Part shown: positions 47,101-54,814 of the stretch, piece by piece
Layout: every line of letters begins with the position of its first letter
Numbering within the stretch: the stretch's first letter is position 1
Virus record (IMG/VR): IMGVR_UViG_3300042890_000947
Coordinates: 22,230-86,229 of that record
Source of the DNA: a virus
Direction: 5' to 3' (one strand)
DNA: 64,000 bases
Made by a program: the position numbers and the translations under genes
Notes under the pieces: model-generated
What the model was told of the DNA's origin: nothing
Database searches by the model: none
What the model saw: only the letters and a program-made list of their open reading frames with translations

Positions 47101-47246
47101 AAAAAGTTATTCGTTTTGGTCAAGCTGGTGTACAAGGTTCACCAGATGGAACAGATCGTAATAAAAGATTTAAAACTCGCCATGCAAAGAACATTGCTAA
47201 AGGTCCAAAGTCCGCAGCATATTGGGCCAACAAAGTAAAGTGGTAA
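44106..47246 (+). CDS. Multidomain protein: nucleotidyltransferase-like, HExxH peptidase-like and P-loop kinase-like domains
   Basis: 1046 residues. Residues 1-190: GVAFYGKVRIPTIGHKAAI, the T/HxGH motif of HIGH-superfamily nucleotidyltransferases. About 200-330: SIAHELVHHKQ with HELVH at 269-273 and NEANAEAGKIM, a zinc peptidase pattern. About 405-620: AIFLAGGPGSGKDF, Walker A 414-420, of AAA_33/zeta-kinase type. Later GKACWKGYRYAG...KCVPV and a C-terminal KMKCNAPRADSHNGKSHV domain common in phage structural proteins. Possibly packaged in virions; the combined role is unknown. Confidence 0.75.
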   Translation: MKKKTTGVAFYGKVRIPTIGHKAAIDQAKDIATKTSGKLSIGLSGTAEPLDIKTKKSHAEKVFGHPVDTGTEHTKTLPAFLSHLNKHHDHLHLVAGSDRVEEYRNFLQKYNGNKDKKGNIPFHFKSWQVHAAGGERTESDKDPRKMSRAELTSSVSASKLEKLAKEGNYEHFKAYHPGMPESHVRKVFNQIRKHHSLNEEVTRKELAPMLDSFLSFASKKLGIKSLPGVRYKSDEDDYNSFAAYNPSKNELSISTKNRHPMDVFRSIAHELVHHKQNEDGKLGKDIAKEGSTGSDIENEANAEAGKIMRWFAKSNPDMFAKEHIIEDHALNHASGGDIRGMGYVTGEVSPTVTSQYLLQNIKDTDSMKKVNKTHILDTGEGDWKDDETADEYKKKNLQEGINDPGKLKAIFLAGGPGSGKDFVMNSVLRGEGLREVNSDVAFEYLMQKNGLDLEMPDEERVERDIVRGRAKNITKEQERLALSGRLGLIINGTADDLEKIKTVKRNLEADGYETMMVFVNTSNDVSRERNVERGKLGKRKVPDGTDKQGMPDNSSDIRQEKWDLAQKNIGELQKIFGNEKFAVVDNTADVRKVSPEEKEKIQTNFNRVRRMAQQFVRADNQNPAAKAWIEKEAQKRGITYQEPRANKTLTQVRQEIPNVVHKPDNELMAQARKLGLSYYGFGRFGRKVGNENKVLFHSKGGKLVRVQNMNEEKKKGIDGKACWKGYRYAGTKNNKDKCVPVSEMDKTFEKYMEKPSNREIGTDSLAQIYKSMTPGQNCVSENKKIKAVRKKLAQEDNNIPRGGLPIGNGLGQEVNVSKAPGFYMGFANVGNSVYEATQSIQEWALNPKTQQKFADKYGNLAEEKLIEAALKLEACGCGNMPSESKKSLKKIKEMAFAAASSGKDPTEKEGEKPGSVPVQAEEVMSKAQIKKRNEIADAIKRENPEYSDKKKFSIATAQAMKEKQIEENVDKAKMKCNAPRADSHNGKSHVVKACFDGKEKVIRFGQAGVQGSPDGTDRNKRFKTRHAKNIAKGPKSAAYWANKVKW

Positions 47247-47250
47247 TTTT

Positions 47251-47258
47251 CATAAATA
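47251..47258 (+). promoter_or_regulatory. Late-like CATAAATA box
   Basis: CATAAATA followed by CAATT, 29 bases upstream of the ATG at 47287; one mismatch from the T4 late core. No -35. Confidence 0.3.
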
Positions 47259-47286
47259 CAATTAAACCTAAAAGGAATTAAAAAAA

Positions 47287-48243
47287 ATGCTTAACAATAA
47301 AGATCCATTAATCGCAGCAGTTCAAAAAGTTATGCAAGATAGCTACGCTGAACGTAATGCTGTAAAAGTTGTAAACGAAAAGTTTGGTGTGGTAGACCGT
47401 AGAGTTCTTCCACATGAGCGTCAAGGTGAATGGGATGCTGCTTATAAGGCTGTATTAACAGAAGGTGTAAAAGCACTTGATGAAAAACTTTCTCCTGCTC
47501 AAAAGCATCACATGGATGTTGACGATGACAACGATATTGATTCTAAAGATTTGGAAATGAAGCGCATGGGAATGAAAGAAGCTAATATTGACACAGTTGG
47601 TAAAGGCGAAAATGAAGGCGGTTCTGCTGTAACAACAGTTAAGCCAAAAGCAACTTCCGTCAACAGTCAAGATCAAAGAAAATTAAAGGATCTAATTGTC
47701 AAGAAAGCTATGACCATTAAAGAAGCCAAAAAGGCAGCTACATTGGAATCAATTCAGGAAGAAATTTCAAACAATCTGGCCGAACAAGCTGCCAGCATCT
47801 ACGAAAGTGAAGGACAGGAAGGTCTGGATATTTTCCTAGAGTCGCTATCAGAAGAGCAGATGGAACTTCTTCAAATAAATGAACGCGCACCCGGTGGGTT
47901 TGTTCAAGCAATGCAAAAGACAGCACAAGCTAAAGAAACTACTGCCAAGCTGAATGCTCCTGGAGCAAAAGGTCCAAATGCGGCTGCTGGATATTCTCCT
48001 GCTCGACCACAAGTTGCTGCTAAAGCCACAGGAACAAGCAAAGCTATTCAGAATTTGAATACACATTCAGCTTCAAATCCGCAGCCTGCTAAGAAGGCTA
48101 CAGTTAAACCAAAGCCAAAGCCAGCTGCACCAGCTCCAAAAGCTGCCGCACCTAAAGCTGCTTCTGCTCCAGCTCCAAAAGTTACAGCAAAGCCAAAAAG
48201 ACCACTATCTAGAACTGAAAGAGATGACGGCGGCAGAAGATAA
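47287..48243 (+). CDS. Low-complexity phage protein, prohead/virion-type
   Basis: 318 residues. Helical N-half with MDVDDDNDIDSKDLEMKRMG (EF-hand-like acidic loop) and EEISNNLAEQAASIYESEG, then GGFVQAMQKTAQ and a long Ala/Pro/Lys-rich tail (KPKPKPAAPAPKAAAPKAA). Composition and context fit scaffolding or internal head proteins; unproven. Shares GGFVQAMQK with the next protein. Confidence 0.6.
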   Translation: MLNNKDPLIAAVQKVMQDSYAERNAVKVVNEKFGVVDRRVLPHERQGEWDAAYKAVLTEGVKALDEKLSPAQKHHMDVDDDNDIDSKDLEMKRMGMKEANIDTVGKGENEGGSAVTTVKPKATSVNSQDQRKLKDLIVKKAMTIKEAKKAATLESIQEEISNNLAEQAASIYESEGQEGLDIFLESLSEEQMELLQINERAPGGFVQAMQKTAQAKETTAKLNAPGAKGPNAAAGYSPARPQVAAKATGTSKAIQNLNTHSASNPQPAKKATVKPKPKPAAPAPKAAAPKAASAPAPKVTAKPKRPLSRTERDDGGRR

Positions 48244-48247
48244 GATA

Positions 48248-49576
48248 ATGGCAAAAAGTCTTATAGAAACATATAAAACTTTAAAAGAGGCTGGCGGCGC
48301 GTCTGGAGGATTTGTTCAGGCAATGCAAAAGAAAGCCGCAGGATCAGGTGCAGCTCAGGCTGCACCTGTTAAACCAGCAGCCTCTGCGCCAACTCAAACT
48401 TCTGGTCCAAATAGACCACCTCCTGGCGGTTTTATATCTCCTCAAGCTGCGATGAAAGCTGGTCAAAATTTTAATGTAGGATCAACGGGCGGTGTAGTAT
48501 CTAGACCTGCTGCACCAGGTAAAACTCCAACGCTTGATAGAACTATACCAAAGAGTCCTGTCTATCCTAATAAAGGTATGGCAGGATCTCCTATTGATCA
48601 AACCCAAGGTGCTCGTCCAGAAGTAGGTCGCGATTATCGTCTCAATAAAATGAGACAGAATCCACCTGCTTTAGATACTAAAAGAGATTCTGCTTTAGAT
48701 CAACCTACAACTCAATCTCCAATGGCAAGAGCGACGAATCCAAACATTGGTGGTGCTGCCGGCGGTAATTACAAAGCCGCTCAGACACCTTCTGTTACAG
48801 CTACTGGAAATCCAAACGCTGCTGGCGGTACTGTACCTGTTAAACCAGGAACACCACCAAAGCCTACGCCTAAACCTGCAACAACAGCTTCACAAACACA
48901 GACAAAAAAACCAGGTGTTGTTCAAAAGCCAAATGTTATTGTTAAACCTGCTGGAAAATCTCAGAGTGCTGGAACACAGAATAACATGACTCCCGCACAA
49001 AGAGCGCAACAGAATAGACAGGTTGAAAGAGGCAATTCAAACAAAAAGCTTATCGGTCTTGGAGTTAAAACAGGAAAAGTTACAAGAAATGCCGCAAATT
49101 CTAAGCGACCAATTGGATCATCTCAACTAAAAGAAGGTGTAATGAATAACAAACAACTTGCCGAAATAGTAAAGCAGATCAGAGAGAAAAAACTTTTGGA
49201 AATAATTGGTAAACCAGGACCTTTTGATCCTGTTCATCCTGAAGGCAAACAGGATTCTGGTAGTCCTAATCAATATGCTCATCGTAAAAAATCTGTAGCG
49301 GAAGCTCACGGACCTTTAGTCAAAGGTGGTCAACAAGGTAAAGGATATCTTGGTGGCAAAGCACTAGTAAAGAGAAGTGAAGGTCAGAAAATGCGAGGCA
49401 ATCAAAATGTTTATGGACGTAACACTATCACTATGGGTGAACAAGATGAAGAAGATTTAGGACCAACTGAAACAGGTCAAACAGGCAAGAAAACCGAAAA
49501 AGTTACAGTAAATCCAAAAGATACTACTTTTTCCGCTAGAAATTCAACAAATATCAAAGAAATCAAGGAGAAGTAA
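48248..49576 (+). CDS. Low-complexity phage protein, prohead/virion-type
   Basis: 442 residues from ATG 48248. N-terminus AKSLIETYKTLKEAGGASGGFVQAMQKKA repeats the GGFVQAMQK motif of the previous protein; then a Pro/Ala/Thr/Gln-rich disordered region; the C-terminal 145 residues begin MNNKQLAEIVKQIREKKLLEII and carry IGKPGPFDPVHPEGKQDSG. An internal ATG at 49141 has GAAGG upstream and could yield this C-terminal part separately. Confidence 0.6.
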   Translation: MAKSLIETYKTLKEAGGASGGFVQAMQKKAAGSGAAQAAPVKPAASAPTQTSGPNRPPPGGFISPQAAMKAGQNFNVGSTGGVVSRPAAPGKTPTLDRTIPKSPVYPNKGMAGSPIDQTQGARPEVGRDYRLNKMRQNPPALDTKRDSALDQPTTQSPMARATNPNIGGAAGGNYKAAQTPSVTATGNPNAAGGTVPVKPGTPPKPTPKPATTASQTQTKKPGVVQKPNVIVKPAGKSQSAGTQNNMTPAQRAQQNRQVERGNSNKKLIGLGVKTGKVTRNAANSKRPIGSSQLKEGVMNNKQLAEIVKQIREKKLLEIIGKPGPFDPVHPEGKQDSGSPNQYAHRKKSVAEAHGPLVKGGQQGKGYLGGKALVKRSEGQKMRGNQNVYGRNTITMGEQDEEDLGPTETGQTGKKTEKVTVNPKDTTFSARNSTNIKEIKEK

Positions 49577-49577
49577 A

Positions 49578-50114
49578 ATGCCACTATGGGGTAAATCAGA
49601 TAATGCTACAGGTAATAATAAGCCAAAGTATGCTAACGTAGCAAGTACAATGGGCGTATCTGTAACAGAAAAATCAAACACACAGGCTATTGCTGCTGGT
49701 AATATTCCGCCACACTCTGGTTGGGTAAAGCAGACACTAGGTACTGGTGGTGTAGCAACAATTACCATCTCAGGTGGTGGTACAGGCATCAACGCAGCAG
49801 GATTCTTAACAATCTCTGGTGGTGGTGGAGCAAATGCTAACGCATCATACACAACAGCAAATTCGCAGAATACACTACAGTCATACTCAACAAATCCTGC
49901 TTGGAATGTAGTAGCTTCTGTTGTTCTTAACAACCCAGGCACAGGATATACATCTACACCAACAGTAACATATGTTGGCGCAAATATATCTCGTCCAACA
50001 TTTACCGCTACAATGAGCGGTCGTACTGGTCGTAAGTTCTATGAGACTCTTGTTGCTACTGGAACAATTACTGACGACGATACTGCTGACAATACATACT
50101 TCCCTGGAACTTAA
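49578..50114 (+). CDS. Phage virion structural protein-like
   Basis: 178 residues, AAGGAGAAG upstream. MPLWGKSDNATGNNKPKY start is shared by small structural proteins of T4-like cyanophages; the body is Gly/Thr/Ser-rich beta (TISGGGTGINAAGFLTISGG, PGTGYTSTPTVTY) with KFYETLVATGTI at the end. Role in tail or capsid not assigned. Confidence 0.65.
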   Translation: MPLWGKSDNATGNNKPKYANVASTMGVSVTEKSNTQAIAAGNIPPHSGWVKQTLGTGGVATITISGGGTGINAAGFLTISGGGGANANASYTTANSQNTLQSYSTNPAWNVVASVVLNNPGTGYTSTPTVTYVGANISRPTFTATMSGRTGRKFYETLVATGTITDDDTADNTYFPGT

Positions 50115-50117
50115 TAG

Positions 50118-50777
50118 ATGAAGAAATTTAAAGAATTTCTCAGTGAAGAGATGATGCCCTTTGCTCAAACCGAGAAGGGCTTTGTAGGCGTAGATAATGG
50201 ACCTGTTAGAGATAACATTAACATTCATCTAGCGTCCGTAACTGCTAGACCACATGCGACTCCATACCACGCTTTGGAAATGGTTCGCAAGGTTTTAGCA
50301 CCATTCAGTATATTTCCACCTCAGACAAATTTCTTAGATGGGGATTCGGGTCATGAAGTTTTTCCAATCAGTCAGTTTGGAAACAAGATGGGTATGACAA
50401 ATGATGGAACAGTAGTTGTAAAGAACTATGATCCATATTACGTATACTTTGAGTATCAAATGAATGATAGAGGTTCATTTGATATCTTCTGTGAGATCGT
50501 GGAAGAGAGTGAACTCCAAGAAATTTTAGATGATATGGAATCTGAAATGGAAGATGGAGAAACATCAGACGGCGATGAGGCCGATGCCGAAGATTCATTT
50601 GATTCATACAAGGCTGGCAATGATCTAAAAGAAGACAAAGATCCTTGCTGGGATAACTATGAGATGATTGGTATGAAGAAGAAGGGCGGCCGTAAAGTTC
50701 CTAATTGTGTGCCAAAAAATGAAAGTATTGATGTGGCTAAACTAGTTAAAAAGGCAATGGCAAAAAAGAATAAATGA
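50118..50777 (+). CDS. Conserved phage protein with CWxxY...CVP motif
   Basis: 219 residues. N-half beta-rich (MPFAQTEKGFVGVDN, HLASVTARPHATPYHALEMVR), acidic linker (DMESEMEDGETSDGDEADAE), then DPCWDNYEMIGMKKKGGR and VPNCVP, a motif shared with the 1046-residue protein (ACWKGYRYAG...CVPV). Function unknown, probably virion associated. Confidence 0.65.
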   Translation: MKKFKEFLSEEMMPFAQTEKGFVGVDNGPVRDNINIHLASVTARPHATPYHALEMVRKVLAPFSIFPPQTNFLDGDSGHEVFPISQFGNKMGMTNDGTVVVKNYDPYYVYFEYQMNDRGSFDIFCEIVEESELQEILDDMESEMEDGETSDGDEADAEDSFDSYKAGNDLKEDKDPCWDNYEMIGMKKKGGRKVPNCVPKNESIDVAKLVKKAMAKKNK

Positions 50778-51160
50778 TTGAAAACTTAAATGATGATAAC
50801 TTTATCATTTATGCAATGAAAGCCTACGATAGACCAAATTGTATAATGAGTGAATTTGAGGAAGACTTAAGTAGAATTAAGTATGTAAAGAGACTTATCA
50901 AAAGATACAAGACTACGGGTGAGCTAAAGGAAAGATTGATACTCAACCACATTATCGTTCTATCAAATGTGTTTGGAATTGAACCCTCTGCTAGAATGTT
51001 GTTCTTTAAGATTGATAAGGAAGACTACGATATACTGAAAACTTTTCTACTGTTTTTGAACTTTATGCCACGACATATCAATGGTATTAGTGGTAATCAT
51101 TATAATTCAGCAGATATTGGAGTAGATGTATTCGTCGGTAGCAGACTTAATAAACTATAG
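50774..51160 (+). CDS. Conserved phage protein, unknown
   Basis: 128 residues, ATGA overlap. KYVKRLIKRYKTTGELKERLILNHIIVLSNVFG and MLFFKIDKEDYDILKTFLLFLNFMPRHI: a helical protein conserved in T4-like phages, with no functional motif that I recognise. Confidence 0.7.
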   Translation: MIENLNDDNFIIYAMKAYDRPNCIMSEFEEDLSRIKYVKRLIKRYKTTGELKERLILNHIIVLSNVFGIEPSARMLFFKIDKEDYDILKTFLLFLNFMPRHINGISGNHYNSADIGVDVFVGSRLNKL

Positions 51161-51224
51161 AGTTATTCATATGATGGCTGACATAGCCTTTATACCACGT
51201 TGTCAATAGAAAGTCAAGAGAAAA

Positions 51225-51557
51225 ATGAAGTTGAATGAAATGGATGTAAGCGCAATCGCAGGAACAGGTGATAGTAGATTGTCTCCAGATCAAAGAGAGC
51301 CCGGTCTAACTAAACCAACGCGACCGCCCGCTCGTCGTGGAAAGATGTTTGGGCGAGAAACATTTATCGTTTCTTCTTCCACTTTCAATTCAATAAAACA
51401 CCAAAAGAAAAAGGGTATGCATTGGAAAAGATATCTTGAAGAAGATGATGCTTATTATGACCTAAGAGAGTATGCCCGAAAGAAAAGAAAAGGTCCAATA
51501 ATTGTAGAGGACGAAAGAACAGGCGCCTGTATGTATGTGCGCTATGGAGATATATGA
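51225..51557 (+). CDS. Hypothetical protein (110 aa)
   Basis: Basic, with DLREYARKKRKGPIIVEDERTGACMYVRYG at the C-terminus. Weak SD (AAGAG). Preceded by a 64-base gap with nothing recognised. Confidence 0.6.
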   Translation: MKLNEMDVSAIAGTGDSRLSPDQREPGLTKPTRPPARRGKMFGRETFIVSSSTFNSIKHQKKKGMHWKRYLEEDDAYYDLREYARKKRKGPIIVEDERTGACMYVRYGDI

Positions 51558-51558
51558 A

Positions 51559-52080
51559 ATGACAAAATGGCCATTACAACGCGAATGTGATTCCTTCTAT
51601 GGTAATCCACGCGGCAAGAATGTAACACAACCATCAGCGAAGTGGGAATCGGAATATCTGGTATTTTTTAAACCACCATTCCGTATTACATATGCTGGCA
51701 AACATGTAGCACAATTCAAAGTGAACAAGAATTGTCTGGTTGGATTCCAAGAAGCATTCAACAACTTGCTCAAGGCCGCAGGCGGTAAGCAAAAGACTTT
51801 AGACCACTGGGGCGTATCTACCTTTGCTGGTTGTTATAACTATCGCTTGATGCGTGGCGGTAACAGTCTATCGATGCACTCATGGGGTTGTGCTATCGAC
51901 CTCGATCCGGCTAACAATTCACTCTCAGATAATACTCCACGTTTTGCTCAGTTTCCAGAAGTTCTGGATGCTTGGGCTAAAACAGGTGCAGTTTGGGGTG
52001 GTGATTGGAACGGCAACAAGAATACACTAGACGAGCGCCGCTGTGACGGTATGCACTGGCAGTTTGCTAGATTGAGATGA
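51559..52080 (+). CDS. Endolysin, peptidase M15 (D-Ala-D-Ala carboxypeptidase/VanY type)
   Basis: 173 residues from ATG 51559 (GGAG nine bases upstream; ATG 51544 possible). SMHSWGCAIDLDPANN contains the zinc ligands H and D, and CDGMHWQF the third ligand histidine and catalytic region of M15 peptidases. No signal peptide, so it needs the holins encoded next. Cleaves the peptide part of peptidoglycan. Confidence 0.9.
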   Translation: MTKWPLQRECDSFYGNPRGKNVTQPSAKWESEYLVFFKPPFRITYAGKHVAQFKVNKNCLVGFQEAFNNLLKAAGGKQKTLDHWGVSTFAGCYNYRLMRGGNSLSMHSWGCAIDLDPANNSLSDNTPRFAQFPEVLDAWAKTGAVWGGDWNGNKNTLDERRCDGMHWQFARLR

Positions 52081-52376
52081 CAGAATCTCCTTGGCTGAAG
52101 ACATATTGGAGACCGGCAATTGCATGGCAGTATTTAATTGTATGCGTTTGCGACTTCATTATATTTCCTTCAGTCTATATGTATATTGTTAGAGAGCCGT
52201 GGGATCCTATTACACTAAAAGAAGGTGGATTCTATCATCTGGCCATGGCAGCAATTATAGGTGTTGCCGCATGGACAAGAGGTCAAGAAAAGATTGTACA
52301 GTTGATGGATGGCAGTGAAGAAGTGCAGAAGACAACTACAACCATGACGCCTACACAGACTAAACGAGGTAAATAA
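52077..52376 (+). CDS. Holin-like membrane protein (2 TM)
   Basis: 99 residues, ATGA overlap with endolysin. WRPAIAWQYLIVCVCDFIIFPSVYMYIV and FYHLAMAAIIGVAAWTRGQEK: two membrane helices with a hydrophilic tail, as in phage holins found beside M15 endolysins. Confidence 0.78.
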   Translation: MTESPWLKTYWRPAIAWQYLIVCVCDFIIFPSVYMYIVREPWDPITLKEGGFYHLAMAAIIGVAAWTRGQEKIVQLMDGSEEVQKTTTTMTPTQTKRGK

Positions 52377-52954
52377 TGTTAGCAATTTTATCCTTACTAT
52401 CACCGTTTTTTGGTATTTTGGGAAGTCTTTTACCTTCCGTTGTGAAAATATTTGAGCGTAAGCAGGAGATTAAATATGAACTTGATATGGCAAAGATCAC
52501 GGCCGAAGCAGGCAAGTACACTGCCGAAGTACAGTATGACATTGAGGCTATCAAGGCTAATTCTGTCGAGAGACAATCTCTTTATGATCATGATAAGTCT
52601 CTTGATGGTGGAAAGTTTATTAACGCACTACGCGCTTCTATTCGCCCCATCATCACTTATTCATTCTTTCTTCTTTTCGTTACAGTAAAAGTCGCAGCCG
52701 CGTATGTGATGATTGTAAATGGTCAAGATATCCCAACTATGCTTGACGCTGTATGGGACGTTGATACAATGTCTCTATTCTCAACCATAATCGCATTTTG
52801 GTTTGGTAGTCGTGTTATGGAAAGACAAAGCAGAATCAACGCTGTTGTTTCTTCAGCCCAACCACAAATCATAGTCAAAACCAAAGTAGCATCACAATCA
52901 CAACCAACTCCATTAAAGCCAAAAAGACCGGCAGGAATGGGAAGAGATAAATAA
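52376..52954 (+). CDS. 3TM holin-like protein (GTA_holin_3TM type)
   Basis: 192 residues, TAATG overlap. N-terminal hydrophobic helix, a Glu/Lys helix, SLYDHDKSLDGGKFINALRASIRPIITYSFFLLF and STIIAFWFGSRVMER match the 3TM holins of alphaproteobacterial phages and gene transfer agents. Pro/Lys-rich tail. Confidence 0.8.
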   Translation: MLAILSLLSPFFGILGSLLPSVVKIFERKQEIKYELDMAKITAEAGKYTAEVQYDIEAIKANSVERQSLYDHDKSLDGGKFINALRASIRPIITYSFFLLFVTVKVAAAYVMIVNGQDIPTMLDAVWDVDTMSLFSTIIAFWFGSRVMERQSRINAVVSSAQPQIIVKTKVASQSQPTPLKPKRPAGMGRDK

Positions 52955-52977
52955 AAATAATATAGGAGTGCTTTGAA

Positions 52978-53451
52978 GTGTCTGAACAAGAAATTAAAGT
53001 TGATATTGAATTACTGAAAAAAGATGTGGTTACAATGTCTGCTTTGTTAGAAAAGTTCGACACTACGATTGACAAGATGCAAGAGATTGCATCCAGCCTT
53101 TCTAGAATGGTATCTTTGCAAGAGCAGAGACTTGAGAACCAAGAAAAAACAACCGCGGAAATGCAGAGTGTTCTAGAGATGAGAAGAATAGAAACAAACA
53201 ACAACATCAAAGATATTTACAATCGTATTAATACCGTAAACAAAGATTTAACGGACAAGATTGAAAACACAGAAAAGACAATCTTGGCCGAATTACAAAA
53301 GTTAAGACAAGAGATTCAAAAAGAAGATACCGGAATCTCTCGTCGCCTTGGACAAATTGAGATATGGAAATATGGCGCAGCGGCCATCATTACATTCTTG
53401 ATGTTCCTAATAGCAAACAACGCAATCAATATCAGCAAACTATTCGAATAA
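52978..53451 (+). CDS. Tail-anchored coiled-coil protein of the lysis cassette
   Basis: 157 residues, GTG start with AGGAG upstream. Long coiled coil with heptad-like L/I and many Q/E, and a single C-terminal membrane helix (YGAAAIITFLMFLIANNA). Resembles XhlA-type proteins that assist holins. Function inferred from position. Confidence 0.65.
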   Translation: MSEQEIKVDIELLKKDVVTMSALLEKFDTTIDKMQEIASSLSRMVSLQEQRLENQEKTTAEMQSVLEMRRIETNNNIKDIYNRINTVNKDLTDKIENTEKTILAELQKLRQEIQKEDTGISRRLGQIEIWKYGAAAIITFLMFLIANNAINISKLFE

Positions 53452-53462
53452 GGTAAATCAAA

Positions 53463-53744
53463 ATGGACATTAAAGAAAGTTTTCAAATAAAACTAAACGA
53501 ACTTCGTGAACCAAAAAAACCATCAAAAGAACGTGAAAAAGATGTGATTGATACCGCAAAGAAACATTCTTATAAAGATTATGATAAGGCACACGAAAAA
53601 AATGTTGAGGCTAGAAAAAAACACATTCGTAATAAAAAGCCAGAATCGAGAGATGAGGTAGACCACACGGAAGATGATCGTGTTAAAAAAGGTAAGCGTG
53701 CCAGAATACTTCAAAGAAAAAGTGAAAAGCTTAAAGAAAAGTAA
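53463..53744 (+). CDS. Highly charged small protein (93 aa)
   Basis: About half the residues are K, E, D or R; no hydrophobic core visible, probably disordered or helical. Ends just before the primase promoter. Function unknown. Confidence 0.6.
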   Translation: MDIKESFQIKLNELREPKKPSKEREKDVIDTAKKHSYKDYDKAHEKNVEARKKHIRNKKPESRDEVDHTEDDRVKKGKRARILQRKSEKLKEK

Positions 53745-53748
53745 TCGT

Positions 53749-53776
53749 TTGACTTTTTAAATCCACCTGATATAAT
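53749..53776 (+). promoter_or_regulatory. Primase promoter
   Basis: TTGACT (53749-53754), 16 bases, TATAAT (53771-53776). Predicted start of RNA near 53783, inside the inverted repeat at 53774-53803. Confidence 0.65.
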
Positions 53777-53806
53777 GCCATCTATGTAACATTAGGTGGC
53801 ATTATG
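53774..53806 (+). promoter_or_regulatory. Inverted repeat covering the primase ribosome binding site
   Basis: AATGCCATCTA (53774-53784) pairs with TAGGTGGCATT (53793-53803) over 11 bp with one T-G wobble; loop TGTAACAT. The 3' arm holds the SD (AGGTGG) and abuts the ATG. The 5' arm overlaps the -10 box, so only readthrough RNA would form the hairpin; it could equally be a repressor operator. Confidence 0.6.
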
Positions 53807-54814
53807 TCTTTGTATATTGATCGGAAATACATATCTCTCGTTTCCACTAAACTGGAACGCTTTAAACAGAAGTCGGAATTTCTCTGGAACTTCCGTTGCC
53901 CTATCTGTGGAGATTCCCATAAGAATAAGTTGAAGACGCGCGGCTATTTCTACCGTCGTAAGTCTGATCTATATTTCCAGTGTCATAACTGTGGTACATC
54001 GCTCTCTATTGGAAATTTTCTTAAGACGATTGACCGCTCACTCTATCGTGAGTATCAACTTGAACGCTACAAGAATGAGAACAAAGGTAATGTAGCAACA
54101 CCAGATTTTTCCATAGCAAAGACAAAGCCTGTATTCAATATCGTACAGAAGATAAATCTTCCTACTATCGAATCTCTACCAGAAGATCATGCAGCGAAGA
54201 AGTATCTTGTGAATCGTAAAATACCGCGCGATAGAATGAATGATATATACTACGCATCCAACTTCAAAGCGTTTGTTCTGGAGATGTTGCCTGATTATGA
54301 AAAGACTTTGTTTGAAGAACAGCGTATCATATTCCCGTTCTATGATCAAGACAAAAAGATTCTTGGTTTCCAGGGTCGTGCTATTGGTAAGTCCAAAGTT
54401 AAGTATATCACAATCAAGATGGATGAAGACTTCAAAAAAATCTACGGGCTTGATCGCGTAGATTTAACGAAGCGCGTTTATGTTGTTGAAGGTCCAATTG
54501 ATAGTCTATTCTTACAGAATTCACTTGCAACTATGGACGCTTCGTTGTATAATATTACTCTTTTGCTCGGTAATTATGACTATGTGTTCATTCATGACAA
54601 TGAGCCAAGGAATCATGACATTGTTAAGCAGATGAATAAGACAATTCGTCACGGTGATTATATTTTTATTTGGCCTCAAAATATAGTAGCAAAAGATATA
54701 AACGACTGGATCCTGACGGGAACGACACCAAGTGAGATCCAGAGTATTATAGATAGACATACATTTAATGATTTGAGAGCAAAGCTGGAGTTTGAACAAT
54801 GGAAAAAGGTGTAG
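53804..54814 (+). CDS. 61: DNA primase (T4 gp61-like)
   Basis: 336 residues. N-terminal zinc-binding domain: RCPICGDSHKNK and FQCHNCGTSLS. TOPRIM core: VYVVEGPIDSLFL (E of motif I) and VFIHDNEPRNHDIV with KDINDWI (DxN type) supplying acidic metal ligands. Makes RNA primers on the lagging strand with the gp41-type helicase at 24899. Separated from the rest of the replication genes by 28 kb. Confidence 0.92.
   Translation: MSLYIDRKYISLVSTKLERFKQKSEFLWNFRCPICGDSHKNKLKTRGYFYRRKSDLYFQCHNCGTSLSIGNFLKTIDRSLYREYQLERYKNENKGNVATPDFSIAKTKPVFNIVQKINLPTIESLPEDHAAKKYLVNRKIPRDRMNDIYYASNFKAFVLEMLPDYEKTLFEEQRIIFPFYDQDKKILGFQGRAIGKSKVKYITIKMDEDFKKIYGLDRVDLTKRVYVVEGPIDSLFLQNSLATMDASLYNITLLLGNYDYVFIHDNEPRNHDIVKQMNKTIRHGDYIFIWPQNIVAKDINDWILTGTTPSEIQSIIDRHTFNDLRAKLEFEQWKKV

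Noticed and set aside
53774-53803. Simple intrinsic terminator of the lysis operon
   Set aside because: The 11-bp hairpin has no T-run and its 3' arm is the primase SD, so a regulatory role fits better.
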